This document shows positions 1 through 8,910 of a stretch of 64,000 nucleotides of DNA, in pieces. Location: contig CATOTS010000011.1 in NCBI GenBank assembly GCA_951813625.1, forward strand, positions 62,001-126,000, read 5' to 3'. This DNA comes from an uncultured Caldilineaceae bacterium. Its GTDB lineage: Bacteria; Chloroflexota; Anaerolineae; Caldilineales; Caldilineaceae. Each line of letters starts with the position of its first letter. Within the stretch, counting starts at the first letter, position 1. The position numbers and the translations under genes were made by a program. Below the pieces are notes generated by a model that saw nothing but the letters and a program-made list of their open reading frames with translations, did not search any database and was not told the origin of the DNA.

Positions 1-682
1 CATAGATCTCTGAGTCCTGCATCTTCTCGATGAGCAGAGGGTAGGCGTCCTCGCCGTTCCACTCGAAACGGAGGTACCAGGCCTGGTGATTGACACCGGC
101 CACCCAGTGTCCGGTCTCGTCGTACGGCGCATCGATGTATGCAGCCAGGGTCTGTGCCGTATGCTGCACGCTGTGGCAAAGGCCCATGCTCTTGATGGGC
201 GATGCAACGTTCATCAGCAGCGGCACTGTCGTGGTGGGGTTGGCATAGTGGAACAGCCAGGCATCGGGGCAGAGCTCCTCCATGTCACGGCATATGCCCA
301 GCATCAGGGGGGCGTAGCGCATGGTGCGGAAGACACCCCCGAGACCGGTCGTGCAACCGGAGGACACATCCAGCCCATACTTGAGCATGATTTTGCGCTC
401 GACTACCCTTGCCTCCCGTCCTCCAAGAGCAGTGGCGGTCGATATGACGTAGTCGGCGCCGTCGAGTGCCCTGCGCCTGTCCAGGGTCGACTCGATTTCA
501 ATGGGGACATCGAGTTGCCTGGCGAGCTTCTTGGACAGGGCTGTGATGACGTCCAGATTGTCCTGATCGATATCCATCAGCGTTAAGGTGCAGTCCGCCA
601 ATGCGGGGCGCATCATGATATCGGCCACGAAACCGGGGGCGAAACCGGTGCTACCTGCTGCGATATAGGCGATCTTCGTCAT
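1..682 (-). CDS. Glycoside hydrolase family 4 protein (alpha-glucosidase/galactosidase type), C-terminus cut by the window edge
   Basis: The reverse strand from ATG at 682 stays open to the left edge and gives 227 residues. The N-terminus MTKIAYIAAGSTGF is a Rossmann NAD-binding start, with the A-G-S-T-G-F loop at residues 9-14. The segment around Cys169 (LCHSVQH) and His199 (VNHQAW) matches the Mn-binding Cys and His of GH4 enzymes, which use NAD and Mn to cleave glycosides by oxidation-elimination. A purine-rich GAAGAGG lies just upstream of the ATG. GH4 proteins are usually about 430-480 residues, so roughly half is missing. The family call is firm, but the sugar specificity (melibiose-like or glucoside) cannot be read from this half. 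Confidence 0.85.
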   Translation of the reverse strand, partial: MTKIAYIAAGSTGFAPGFVADIMMRPALADCTLTLMDIDQDNLDVITALSKKLARQLDVPIEIESTLDRRRALDGADYVISTATALGGREARVVERKIMLKYGLDVSSGCTTGLGGVFRTMRYAPLMLGICRDMEELCPDAWLFHYANPTTTVPLLMNVASPIKSMGLCHSVQHTAQTLAAYIDAPYDETGHWVAGVNHQAWYLRFEWNGEDAYPLLIEKMQDSEIY

Positions 683-1077
683 GGAAACCTCTTCCCCTTT
701 CTCAATCGGCCTTTGCCGGGCGGTTTGCGAAGTTCACTCTCAGCCAGACGAAAAACTCCAGAAAAAAGTAAGCCGGGATGACGCTCTAGCCGCGACCTTC
801 GGCCGTGGGCGGCAGTGGCAACGTGGAAAATGGGCAGGTCGCGGCGCGCCGACAACATCTCTCAACCGGCATTGAACACAAGCCTGTTGACAGGCCGATC
901 ATTTCGGCATGGATGCTCGAGATAGTCATTGGAAACTGGCTCGATCCCACCCGCCTCCGGGCGTTGCACAAGGCTCCGCAACGCGCTCGTCTGCACAACC
1001 CCAAATCCTGGATTCCCGCTTGGGGGGTCCAGCGCGTCTTGCAAGCCAACGATTTCCGATCGACCGCGCATGGGCTG
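683..1077. other. Intergenic stretch with no supported gene
   Basis: This 395-bp stretch lies between two minus-strand genes. The open frames here are short, mutually overlapping on both strands and carry no recognisable domain. It must hold the promoter of the GH4 gene, but no clear -35/-10 pair was found on the minus strand. Confidence 0.5.
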
Positions 1078-1902
1078 CTACGTCTCCTCCGGGTCGGGAA
1101 GCACCTCGACGGTTGCGCCGGGTGCGGGCCCCCTGTATTCGCCAAATGGCTGCGACCGGGGCCGGGCGGTCGTTGTCTTGTCCTCGGCGCGGGCCTGTTT
1201 GGGCGCGGTGTTGGTGGCCAGCTTGCGGCTGGAGGGAGGACGTGCAGCACGCCAGATCAGCAGCGCGCCCAGCAACAGCATCAGCAGCGGCCACCAGCGC
1301 AAGACAAGGTTCTGCCCGCTGCGGCCGGCGGAAAAAAGAATCAGGCCGAAGAGGACCAGCACAGAACCCGGGATCAACGCCCACCACAGCTGCCTCCGCC
1401 TGCCCAGGAGGTAGAGCAGAAAGAAGACTGCGCCAAGGCCGATGAAGAGCGCTGTGCCCAGGGCGGCCGGATCTTCGGTGACGCTGCTCAGGGCGATGGT
1501 GACGCCCAACATCAGCATGAATCCACCGGGGATGATCGCCCACCAGCGTTCGGCGCGGTCCAGCAGATAGACGTGGGCGAAAGCGATCGCCTGGCCGACG
1601 AAGAGCGCGGCCGCGGTGACGCGCTGGTCGAGCTCGCTTACAGTCGTAAGGTAGATCATCACTGCGAGGGCGATCAGCGTCCAGCCGGGGATCAGCCGCC
1701 ACCAGTGGCTGCGCGCCGAGAGATAGCTGCCGATGAAGCCCAGCGCCAGCAGACCAAGTAACGCAGCGCCTGCATATTGGATGTAGGGTTCAAAGCGGAG
1801 GAGCAGGTCGAGATTGAAGAGCAGCAGACCGATGCCCGCCAGCGCCAGCAGGACGCCCCAAGTGAGGCTGCCAATGCGGTTATCGCTGTTCGCGGCGGCC
1901 AT
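1078..1902 (-). CDS. Polytopic membrane protein with three internal WWxxIPG repeats
   Basis: The 274-residue protein has about eight hydrophobic segments and a charged, proline-rich cytoplasm-like tail (about residues 220-274). Three segments begin with the same motif (HWWRLIPGW, RWWAIIPGG, LWWALIPGS), spaced roughly 45-50 residues apart, so the membrane part is an internal triplication of a two-helix unit. The gene starts 27 nt after the stop of the molybdopterin subunit gene and is the last member of that tight operon. No enzymatic motif is visible and the function is unknown. It could anchor or assist the upstream oxidoreductase, but only the spacing suggests this. Confidence 0.8.
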   Translation of the reverse strand: MAAANSDNRIGSLTWGVLLALAGIGLLLFNLDLLLRFEPYIQYAGAALLGLLALGFIGSYLSARSHWWRLIPGWTLIALAVMIYLTTVSELDQRVTAAALFVGQAIAFAHVYLLDRAERWWAIIPGGFMLMLGVTIALSSVTEDPAALGTALFIGLGAVFFLLYLLGRRRQLWWALIPGSVLVLFGLILFSAGRSGQNLVLRWWPLLMLLLGALLIWRAARPPSSRKLATNTAPKQARAEDKTTTARPRSQPFGEYRGPAPGATVEVLPDPEET

Positions 1903-1929
1903 TTTCTGGCTCCTCGCCCCTGACTCGAA

Positions 1930-4206
1930 CTACCTTTCCATCCCGCGCCAGACCGTCTCCGGCGTAAAGGGAAGCTCATCATACCAGACACCGAGCGCGT
2001 CGTGAAGCGCGGCGGCGATGGCGGGCGCAGTCGGCAGGAAGGGCATTTCGGCCATGCCGCGTACGCCCAGCGGGCCCTGCGGATCCGGGTACTCCAGGAT
2101 CACAGGAACGATCTCCTCGGCAACATCGGCGACGCCGGGGATCAGGTAGTTGCTCAAATGCGGGGTGACCGTGCGCCCGTCCTCCTGCAGATAGTTTTCG
2201 AGCAACGTCCACCCGATTGATTGGGCCACGCAGCCTTCGATCTGGCCTTCGACGTGCTGCGGATGAACCGCCCGGCCGACATCGTTGACGCTGATCAGCC
2301 TCTTGACCGTGACATGCCCGGTTTCGCGGTCCACTTCGACATCGGCCACCTGCGCACAGTACCCATAGGTAATGTTCGGGTCGCAGGCGCCGGTTTCGCG
2401 GTCAAATGGCGTCGTCGCGCGCGGATGGTAGACGAACTCGGCGCGGGCGGGGCGCTCTTCATCGCGCCACAGCGCCAGCGCCCGCTCGGCCGCGCCCTGG
2501 ATCGCGTTGCCGGCCATGAAAGTCATGCGGCTGGCCGAGCTGCTGCCGCTGGAGCCGGTTACGTCGGTGTCCTCCGCCTCCAACTCGACCTGTTCCGGTG
2601 ACAGCCCCAAGATCTCCGCGGTCAGCAGCACAAAGGCTGTGTGCGCGCCCTGGCCGACCTCCGCGCCGACGCAGCCGACGCGCGCGCTCTCGACCGTCTC
2701 GGCGCCGTGCAGCTCCACCCAAGCGGTGCAATGTTCAGGGAAGCCAAAGCTGTAGCCGACGTTTTTGTAGCTGACCGCGATCCCCTGCCCGTGGGCCACA
2801 CGTGAGCGCGAGGAGTCAAGACTGGTAGAGAGCGCATCGTGCCCCGCTGCCCCGGGTTCGGAGGGCGCCCGCCCGTCTCCGGCCGCCGACCACTGCCCGC
2901 CGTTCTGGTGCCAGCCGCCCTGTCGCGCGGCCTCAGCCAGCACCTCGACAGCGGTGCATCCGGCGGGAATGGGGCTGCCCGTGACCAGGAGCGACCCGTC
3001 GCGCAACAAGTTACGCATGCGCAGTTCGACCGGGTCGATGTCGAGTGCGTGCGCCAGCTTGGTCATTTGGCTTTCGGCGGCGAAGTGGGCTTGCGGACCG
3101 CCGAAACCGCGAAACGCGCCGCCGGGACAGTTGTTGGTGTAAACGGTGCGCGCGTCGACATGCACATTCGGAATCTCGTAGGGGCCGAGGCACATCAGCG
3201 TGGCGTTGGCCAGGACCTTGGTGCTCGTGTAGGCGTAGGCGCCGGCGTCGCTGGTCATCTCCATGCGTGCGGCGACAAGCTTGCCATCCCTGGTCGCGCC
3301 CCACTTGGCGCGGATCTCGAACGCATGGCGCTTGTGATGGCCGACGATCGACTCTTCGCGGCTCCAGATCGTCTTGACCGGGCGGCCCGTCTTCCACGCC
3401 GCCAGCGCCAGCGGAATCTGAATCGACATATCCTCGCGCCCGCCGAAGGCGCCGCCGACGGCCGGGTAGCGCACGACAATTTCGTTCGCGGGCAGGTCCA
3501 GCGCGTGTGCGATCTGCTCCTGGTCCTCGTGCATCCACTGCCCGGCGACGATGACCTCGACGCGCCCGTCGGCGCGGATGTGGGCGAGGCCGGCTTCCGG
3601 CTGCAAATAGGCGTGCTCCTGCGGATGCGTGCTGTAGACGCCCTCGACGCAGACATCGGCCTGGGCGAAGCCATCCTCCATGTCGCCGCGTCGCAGGCGG
3701 TGGGCGACGAGCAGGTTCGATTGCCTGTCGCGCTCCTCGTAGGGAAAGTTGCTGAAGGGGTGCGGATGGAGCGGCTGCGCGCCGGCGGCCAGCGCCTGCT
3801 CCGGGTCGTTGATGACGGGCAGTGGCTCGTACTCGATGTCAAGCAAACCGGCCGCGGCCGCGGCCTGTGCCGGCGTCTCGGCCACGATCAGGGCAATCTT
3901 GTCGCCTTCCCAGCGCACAATCTCGGCCTGGGGCGTGCTGCCCAGCCCGCACAGCACAGGCTGGTCCGGCATCACCAGTCCGTATTCGTTGACCGGCACG
4001 TCGGCCGCGGTGAGAACCGCGACAACGCCGTCGGCGGCCGCGGCGCGCGTTGTGTCCAGGCGCAGGATGCGCGCGTGGGGCACGCGGGCAAAGACGATCT
4101 TGAGCCAGACCTGGTTGGGAAGGTCGATATCGCCGGGATAGGCGGCCTGACCGGTCACCTTCTCGGCGGCGTCAAAACGGGGTATGCTGCTGCCGACTGC
4201 GCGCAT
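1930..4206 (-). CDS. Xanthine dehydrogenase/aldehyde oxidase-family molybdopterin-binding (large) subunit
   Basis: The 758-residue protein has the usual two-domain layout: an N-terminal a/b hammerhead ([17 protein letters not shown]) and the Mo-cofactor-binding domain. It has the family signatures GGAFGGRED near residue 250 and [12 protein letters not shown] further on. The C-terminal part contains [21 protein letters not shown] and a glutamate region typical of the active site. A GAGGT ribosome site lies about 7 nt before the ATG. The subunit binds the molybdenum cofactor and hydroxylates a purine, aldehyde or aromatic substrate, which cannot be told from sequence. Its FAD and Fe-S partner is encoded upstream in the same operon (5480-6931), separated by a GNAT and an acyltransferase gene. 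Confidence 0.92.
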   Translation of the reverse strand: MRAVGSSIPRFDAAEKVTGQAAYPGDIDLPNQVWLKIVFARVPHARILRLDTTRAAAADGVVAVLTAADVPVNEYGLVMPDQPVLCGLGSTPQAEIVRWEGDKIALIVAETPAQAAAAAGLLDIEYEPLPVINDPEQALAAGAQPLHPHPFSNFPYEERDRQSNLLVAHRLRRGDMEDGFAQADVCVEGVYSTHPQEHAYLQPEAGLAHIRADGRVEVIVAGQWMHEDQEQIAHALDLPANEIVVRYPAVGGAFGGREDMSIQIPLALAAWKTGRPVKTIWSREESIVGHHKRHAFEIRAKWGATRDGKLVAARMEMTSDAGAYAYTSTKVLANATLMCLGPYEIPNVHVDARTVYTNNCPGGAFRGFGGPQAHFAAESQMTKLAHALDIDPVELRMRNLLRDGSLLVTGSPIPAGCTAVEVLAEAARQGGWHQNGGQWSAAGDGRAPSEPGAAGHDALSTSLDSSRSRVAHGQGIAVSYKNVGYSFGFPEHCTAWVELHGAETVESARVGCVGAEVGQGAHTAFVLLTAEILGLSPEQVELEAEDTDVTGSSGSSSASRMTFMAGNAIQGAAERALALWRDEERPARAEFVYHPRATTPFDRETGACDPNITYGYCAQVADVEVDRETGHVTVKRLISVNDVGRAVHPQHVEGQIEGCVAQSIGWTLLENYLQEDGRTVTPHLSNYLIPGVADVAEEIVPVILEYPDPQGPLGVRGMAEMPFLPTAPAIAAALHDALGVWYDELPFTPETVWRGMER

Positions 4207-4239
4207 CAGAGTACCTCAAGTAGCAAGGGTTGCTGCAAT

Positions 4240-4809
4240 TCAAGCCCAGTGTGGGTTGCGGGCCGCGATTCCCTCAAAAAAGCCCCGCATCTCCTCGATC
4301 TGCGCTTTCATGTCGCCGTTGGGCTGGACAGTCGGGCCGAAACCGACCACCCGCCGGGCGAAGTCGGCGTAGGCCAGGGTGATGGGCGCCCCGGACGAAA
4401 GCGCGATGCGATAAAAGCCGGTCTTCCAACGTTCCACCTTGCGGCGGGCGCCTTCCGGCGTGATGACCAGCACGAACTTTTCGTTGCGGTTCATCTCGTC
4501 GATCATCTCCGCTACGAGTTCGCCGGGATCTTCGCGTCTGACAGGCCAGGCCCCCAACCAGCGGATGATGCCGTTGATCGGAAACATAAATATTTCCTCT
4601 TTGACCATCCAGCGGCATTTCAGCCCGGTGAGCGTGAAGAAGCCAAGCGCCACCACCGCATCCCAGTGTGAGGTATGCGGCGCGCCGGCGATCACCAGCT
4701 TGGGCTCGTCGGGCAAGCGGCCTTCGATACGCCAGCCGGTGATCTTATACGCAAGACGGCCAATCAGGCGCGTCAGCCAGTTGCCGCGGCGGGGCAGAGA
4801 AGGCGACAT
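4240..4809 (-). CDS. PlsC-like 1-acylglycerol-3-phosphate acyltransferase family protein
   Basis: The protein carries the catalytic H-x4-D motif as HTSHWD, about 44 residues after the chosen ATG. PEGARRKVERWKTGFYRIA follows, matching the conserved P-E-G-T/A block of lysophospholipid acyltransferases. The enzyme would transfer an acyl chain to a lysophospholipid or another small acceptor at the membrane. An upstream ATG at 4947 is in frame but overlaps the GNAT gene by 29 nt and adds a stretch without family similarity, so 4809 is preferred. It sits 33 nt before the molybdopterin subunit gene, in the middle of the oxidoreductase operon. Confidence 0.82.
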   Translation of the reverse strand: MSPSLPRRGNWLTRLIGRLAYKITGWRIEGRLPDEPKLVIAGAPHTSHWDAVVALGFFTLTGLKCRWMVKEEIFMFPINGIIRWLGAWPVRREDPGELVAEMIDEMNRNEKFVLVITPEGARRKVERWKTGFYRIALSSGAPITLAYADFARRVVGFGPTVQPNGDMKAQIEEMRGFFEGIAARNPHWA

Positions 4810-4918
4810 GACCGTGTCCGCGCCGGGGATGGCGAACCACCCCGCTGGCCCCCTTTCGTCGTTGCGAAAAAGATATAAAAGACAGAATACTCCGAGGAGA
4901 AAGAATACCCGGGCGCCT

Positions 4919-5476
4919 CTAGGCCCCCTCGCCCCTCTTCTGATCATAGATTTGGAACCCTCGTTTACGGTAGTTCGGCAGTGCCGCCGGATGATCGTCG
5001 GTACAGGTGTGGACCCACACGCGCTGCGGGCCGAGCGCCCAGGCCCGTCGCACCGCCTCCGTCAGGAGGGCGCCGCCCACGCCGCGGCCAATGAAGGGTG
5101 GCAGCAGACCAAAATAGACCAGTTCGACCGCGTCGACCGACGTCGATTCTCCCTCTGCCTGCTGGGCGCACGCGCCGTGTTGCTTCTCCAACTCGAAAAA
5201 GCCCGCCGGCGTCTCGCGAATGTAGCCGATCCAGGTCTGCATGCCGGGTCGCGCCAGCCAGGACTGCCAGACCTCTTCGCTCCAGCGCAGCCGGTCGGTC
5301 CACGAATGCGCGCGCCCGACCTCGGCGTAGAAGAAACGGTTCAGTGCAGGAAAGGCAAGCTCCGCCCTGCGGACTGTAAAGGGCTCCGCCGGCGGGTCCG
5401 CCGGCCGCAACTGCTCCGGGCTGGTCATCTCCAGGTAGTAGGTGATAAGTTCGTCTGCGGCAGAGCCCATTTTCAA
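4919..5476 (-). CDS. GNAT-family N-acetyltransferase
   Basis: The 185-residue protein has the acetyl-CoA pyrophosphate-binding motif A as IGRGVGGALLTEAV and the following b5-a4 segment ending in PNYRKRGFQIY, both hallmarks of GNAT enzymes. The substrate is unknown. The gene starts 3 nt after the stop of the FAD/Fe-S fusion gene, so it is almost certainly co-transcribed. Its place between the two subunits of a molybdenum hydroxylase suggests modification of a substrate or product of the same pathway, which is inference only. A second ATG two codons in (MGSAAD) is an equally good start. Confidence 0.88.
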   Translation of the reverse strand: MKMGSAADELITYYLEMTSPEQLRPADPPAEPFTVRRAELAFPALNRFFYAEVGRAHSWTDRLRWSEEVWQSWLARPGMQTWIGYIRETPAGFFELEKQHGACAQQAEGESTSVDAVELVYFGLLPPFIGRGVGGALLTEAVRRAWALGPQRVWVHTCTDDHPAALPNYRKRGFQIYDQKRGEGA

Positions 5477-5479
5477 ATC

Positions 5480-6931
5480 CTACCCGCGTCTGTCAGTTGA
5501 TTCCCCGGCGGCCACGACCGCGTCGAGGATCTTGCGATAGCCGGTGCAGCGGCAGAGGTTGCCCGTCAACGCCTCCTGCGCCTCCGAGCGGGTGGGGTTG
5601 GGCCGTTCCTCCAGCAGCGCAGCCGCAGACATGACGAAGCCGGGCGTACAGTAACCGCACTGGACGCCGCCGCTCTCGATCAGCGCCTGCTGCACGCTGT
5701 GCAGGAGCGAGTCGGACGCGGCCAGCCCCTCGACCGTGACCAGCTCGCTGCCAGCGGCCCGCTCTGCCGGGACCAGGCAGGCCATCACCGCCATGCCGTC
5801 GAGAAAGACGGTGCACGCGCCGCATTCGCCCTCGGCGCAGCCCTCCTTGACGCCGAGAAAACCGGCGGCGCGCAGACTGTCCAACAGCGTCATGCCGCCG
5901 GCAAGCTCGACCTCGACGCCATTGACCGTTGACCGCAAGGGAGAGGAAGAGTCGAAATGCCGCTCACCCTCGGCGCGCGTAACCGGCCAGCGCCCCTGCG
6001 TGTCGCCCCACAGCGTAACCGGCTCTTCGAGCCAGCCTTCACGCGCGCGCCCGTCGCGCAGCTGGCGCAGGAGGCGGGCGACAAGCGTCGCCGTCATCGC
6101 CAGGCGATAGTCGGCGCTGCCGCGCAGGTCGTCGATGGGCCGCGCCTGCATCGCGGCCAGCCGCGCCGCTTCAGCTACCGTCTCCTCGGTCAGAGTCCGG
6201 CCCAGCAGGTAAGCCTCGGCCGCGGGCGCGCGAACGACCGTCGGCGCCACTGCGCCGAGCGCAATCGCCGCGTGGGTGATCTCACCCTCGTGCCGGTTGC
6301 CGTCCCCGTTCTTGACCGCGAGCGAACCGGCGACGCTGAGGATGCTGATCGCCTGGGCTCGGCGCAGCCCCAGCTTGATAAAGTTGCCCCTCCGTACACC
6401 GTCTGCCAGTGGAATCGAGATGCGCGTGAGCATCTCATCGGCGGCGAGATCGACCTGCCGCACGCCGCGGAAAAACTGCGCCAGCGGCAGCGTGCGGCTA
6501 CCGCGTTCTGCGCTCTCGACGCGCAGGCTTGCATCCAGCGCCAGCAGCGGCACGATCGTGTCGTTGGCCGGGCTGGCCGTGACGAGATTGCCGGCGATTG
6601 TGGCGCGGTTGCGTATCTGCGGCGCGCCCACCTCCCAGCAGGCGCGCGCCAATGGAAACGCGCGCTCGACTATCCTCGGATCGCGCACGCACTGGTTATG
6701 GGTCACGAGCGGGCCGAGATGCAGGGCGCCACCCTCTTCCCAAATCTCGGCCATGCCGGGGATGCGCGTCAAATCGATCAGGCCCGATTCAGCGCTTTCC
6801 GGACTCTCTGCACGCGCCAGATCGATCAGAAGGTCGGTTCCGCCGGCGATAAAACGGGCGGCCGCGCCGTGTTTCGCTTTCAACTCGAGGGCTTCAGCCA
6901 GCGTGTTCGGAGATAGGTAGAATCTATACAT
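5480..6931 (-). CDS. Xanthine dehydrogenase-type FAD-binding and 2Fe-2S subunits fused in one chain
   Basis: Residues 1 to about 285 are a CoxM/XdhB-type FAD domain, with AGGTDLL and TIAGNLVTASPAND as flavin-binding loops. From about residue 330 to the end is a CoxS/XdhC-type ferredoxin part. Its first cluster motif is GCAEGECGACTVFLDG and the second is CGYCTPGF...NLCRCTGY, so all eight cysteine ligands are present. Such subunits are more often separate genes, and here FAD precedes Fe-S, the reverse of eukaryotic xanthine oxidase. The chain would pass electrons from the molybdenum centre (1930-4206) to FAD. It is the first gene of the minus-strand operon. Confidence 0.92.
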   Translation of the reverse strand: MYRFYLSPNTLAEALELKAKHGAAARFIAGGTDLLIDLARAESPESAESGLIDLTRIPGMAEIWEEGGALHLGPLVTHNQCVRDPRIVERAFPLARACWEVGAPQIRNRATIAGNLVTASPANDTIVPLLALDASLRVESAERGSRTLPLAQFFRGVRQVDLAADEMLTRISIPLADGVRRGNFIKLGLRRAQAISILSVAGSLAVKNGDGNRHEGEITHAAIALGAVAPTVVRAPAAEAYLLGRTLTEETVAEAARLAAMQARPIDDLRGSADYRLAMTATLVARLLRQLRDGRAREGWLEEPVTLWGDTQGRWPVTRAEGERHFDSSSPLRSTVNGVEVELAGGMTLLDSLRAAGFLGVKEGCAEGECGACTVFLDGMAVMACLVPAERAAGSELVTVEGLAASDSLLHSVQQALIESGGVQCGYCTPGFVMSAAALLEERPNPTRSEAQEALTGNLCRCTGYRKILDAVVAAGESTDRRG

Positions 6932-7085
6932 GAAAGCTACTGATCTTCAATACTTAGCGGCGGTTTCAACGAAGCCGCCAGCCCCTACGGAAAATCGCCA
7001 GTAGAACCGACCGCTGCTGAATCCTACGTTCCGAAAATCCGGCAGCGACCATTTGGCGAACACCACTCCCCCTTCTTCGAAGTTT

Positions 7086-7130
7086 CTACTGACCACTGAC
7101 CACTGACCACCAGCCACTGACCGCTGTAGT
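7086..7130. repeat. Degenerate 7-bp-period tract (CTGACCA type)
   Basis: A short tandem run of CTGACCA, CTGACCA, CTGACCA, CCAGCCA and CTGACCG lies just 3' of the LLM oxidoreductase gene. The period is exactly seven bases. Similar tracts occur near 12505, 23171 and 28813 and inside the linker of the dispersed element described below. Confidence 0.75.
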
Positions 7131-8140
7131 TAAAATCCGCCGGCAAATGTATCGATCATCAGCTTTACATCGCCCAGGGGATAGAGGATTGGGCAGGTGG
7201 CGCCGTTGTCCATATACTCCCGCACCTTCTTCTTCACGTTGTCGGGCGTGCCGCTGGCGGTGATACGGGTTACGAGTTCGTCGGGCACGAGCGGCATGGC
7301 CCGCCGCACCTGCTCCCTGGTCGCAGGCCAACCCAAAATCGACTGGATTTGCTCGACGACGTCCGTTTTGACGCCGCTGGCCTGGGCGATGTGCGGCTGT
7401 TGGCCCAGGTATTGGGTCAGCAGCTCGCGCGCCCCGTCGAGTGCCGTCTGCTCGTCGTCATGCACAGAGCAAACGATCAGCTGCGGGCGGTCAATGTCGT
7501 CGAGGCTGCGGCCGGTCCGTCTTGCGCCGACCGCCAGCCGGTCCAGCGCCATATGGTTGTAATCCGGCGGCACGCAGTAGTTCAGCACCGCGCCGTCGGC
7601 GATCTCCCCGGTCAGCTCCATCATTTTCGGCCCCGTCGCGCCGATCATAATCGGCACATTGCGCGGCTTCTGCCGACCATGCACGACGTCCAGCTCGACG
7701 CCATGCACCTGGTGAAACTCGCCTTCAAAACTGACGTTTTCCATCGCCAGCAGCCGGCGCAGGACCTCAATCGTTTCGCGCATCGCTTTCAGCGGCCGGC
7801 GGCGGTTAATTCCCACGTTTTTCGCCAGCGGATCCCACCACGCGCCGATGCCGCAGATGACCCGGTCAGGCGCGAGGTCATCGAGCGTCAGGAAGGTTGC
7901 CGCCAGCAGACCGATGTTGCGCGTCCAGTTATTGATTACCCCCGAGCCGATCTGAATTCGCTCGGTGACAGCGGCGAAGGCGGCCATCGGCACAATCGCG
8001 TCGCGCACCAGGCGGCTCTCTGCCTGCCAGACCGCCTCGAATCCCTTTTCTTCGGCGTAGCGCGCGTGCGCCATCCCCTCGCGGATCGGGTGCTTATCCT
8101 GCAGATAGAGAGCGACGCGTGTGTGCTTTGGCGCAGTCAT
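7130..8140 (-). CDS. LLM-class (luciferase-like) flavin/F420-dependent oxidoreductase
   Basis: The 336-residue protein is a luciferase-like TIM-barrel. It opens with [33 protein letters not shown], then [14 protein letters not shown] and [17 protein letters not shown]. This resembles methylenetetrahydromethanopterin reductase and other F420-dependent LLM enzymes, including the [22 protein letters not shown] segment. Coenzyme F420 synthesis genes lie less than 3 kb away, so F420 is the likelier hydride carrier than FMN. The physiological substrate is unknown. The gene is transcribed divergently from the FbiB-like gene, across an inserted repeat element. Confidence 0.88.
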   Translation of the reverse strand: MTAPKHTRVALYLQDKHPIREGMAHARYAEEKGFEAVWQAESRLVRDAIVPMAAFAAVTERIQIGSGVINNWTRNIGLLAATFLTLDDLAPDRVICGIGAWWDPLAKNVGINRRRPLKAMRETIEVLRRLLAMENVSFEGEFHQVHGVELDVVHGRQKPRNVPIMIGATGPKMMELTGEIADGAVLNYCVPPDYNHMALDRLAVGARRTGRSLDDIDRPQLIVCSVHDDEQTALDGARELLTQYLGQQPHIAQASGVKTDVVEQIQSILGWPATREQVRRAMPLVPDELVTRITASGTPDNVKKKVREYMDNGATCPILYPLGDVKLMIDTFAGGF

Positions 8141-8426
8141 AAAAACTCCTGAAACAGTTGGTATTGCGAAGGCTCAAGCCCTGACAATTCGTGGCCGGGC
8201 GCGGCGTCCACTAATGATTACTCGCGACCATTGGTTGAATTGTACACTTGTCGGAAAGCAGCGTCAAAGATGCACAAATCTGCCGGGGTGATAGCGCAGT
8301 TTCTGGTGGAAAGCGCGGCAACGGCAGGTGATACACAGTTGGAATACGAAGGTCTCGCAGTCGCCAAATGCAGGAAGCACGAAGGAGCCGGAAGCTCGCC
8401 CCTGCCTGGACCACGCCCGGCAACAC

Positions 8427-8857
8427 GGGTGCAGTCCAAAATTGGAGCACAATTTCCTACGACTCTTTCCATACATCGGAAAGCAATGGAGTCATGGCCG
8501 GTCCACGGTCCATTCCCTGGCCGAGTGGAGGAATACGCTTTCCTGTATCCTTTGGGACGGTCGGGCCTGCGGCCCTCCCTTGTGCGGGGGGACTCCCCCC
8601 GCAACGCCCCCCTGATGTACTCTCCCCCGCCGAGTTTGGGTCAATGCAGCCCTGCGCTACCTGCGGCCCTACGCGCCGCCCCCTAATCAGCGCACGCCCC
8701 GGCCACGGGAGGGGCAGGCACCAGGCCTGTCCTGCGCCTATCCTGCGCCGGCCTTGCGCCTGCCCTGTATCTCTCCCAAAACCGACGAAAAACCTCAGCC
8801 GCCGCCGGCATGAATTCCACGCCAGACAGTCCCCACCCCAAAATGTGGGCGGCACCC
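8427..8857 (+). mobile_element. MITE-like element, copy 1 (single-core form)
   Basis: The left end GGGTGCAGTCCA (8427) and right end TGGGCGGCACCC (8846-8857) are inverted repeats with one mismatch to the family consensus. The shared 60-bp core is at 8556-8615, and the tail contains the CCAGACAGTCCCCACCCCAAAA block also seen at 13.86 and 62.15 kb. The flanks are direct repeats around GCAACA (8420-8425 and 8859-8864), an 8-bp duplication matching at 6 of 8 positions. This copy has one core, as if the two cores of the full form had recombined. There is no transposase and no conserved gene. Frames reading RGESPRTREGRRPD are by-products. Confidence 0.85.
8556..8615 (+). repeat. 60-bp hairpin core of the dispersed element, copy A
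   Basis: This block is nearly identical at 14069-14130 (minus), 14352-14410 (minus), 45506-45565 (minus), 61642-61701 and 61920-61979. It contains two strong inverted repeats: GGGCC-TGC-GGCCC, and GCGGGGGGACTCCCCCCGC with nine-base arms around one central base. Confidence 0.9.
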
Positions 8858-8873
8858 TGCAACAGGCAATCTG

Positions 8874-8902
8874 TTTTTGCTCGCGGCAGTCCGTGCTATA
8901 AT
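8874..8902 (+). promoter_or_regulatory. Putative promoter of the FbiB-like gene
   Basis: A perfect TATAAT lies at 8897-8902, with a weak T-rich -35 region (TTTTTG at 8874-8879, 17-bp spacer). The expected start of transcription would fall almost on the ATG at 8911, giving a leaderless or near-leaderless mRNA. This fits with the absence of a ribosome site there. Confidence 0.5.
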
Positions 8903-8910
8903 GCCGTGCC

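Noticed and set aside
2839-4671. A 610-residue plus-strand frame
   Set aside because: It lies antisense to the molybdopterin subunit and acyltransferase genes, which have clear family motifs. The long frame is a product of high GC content.
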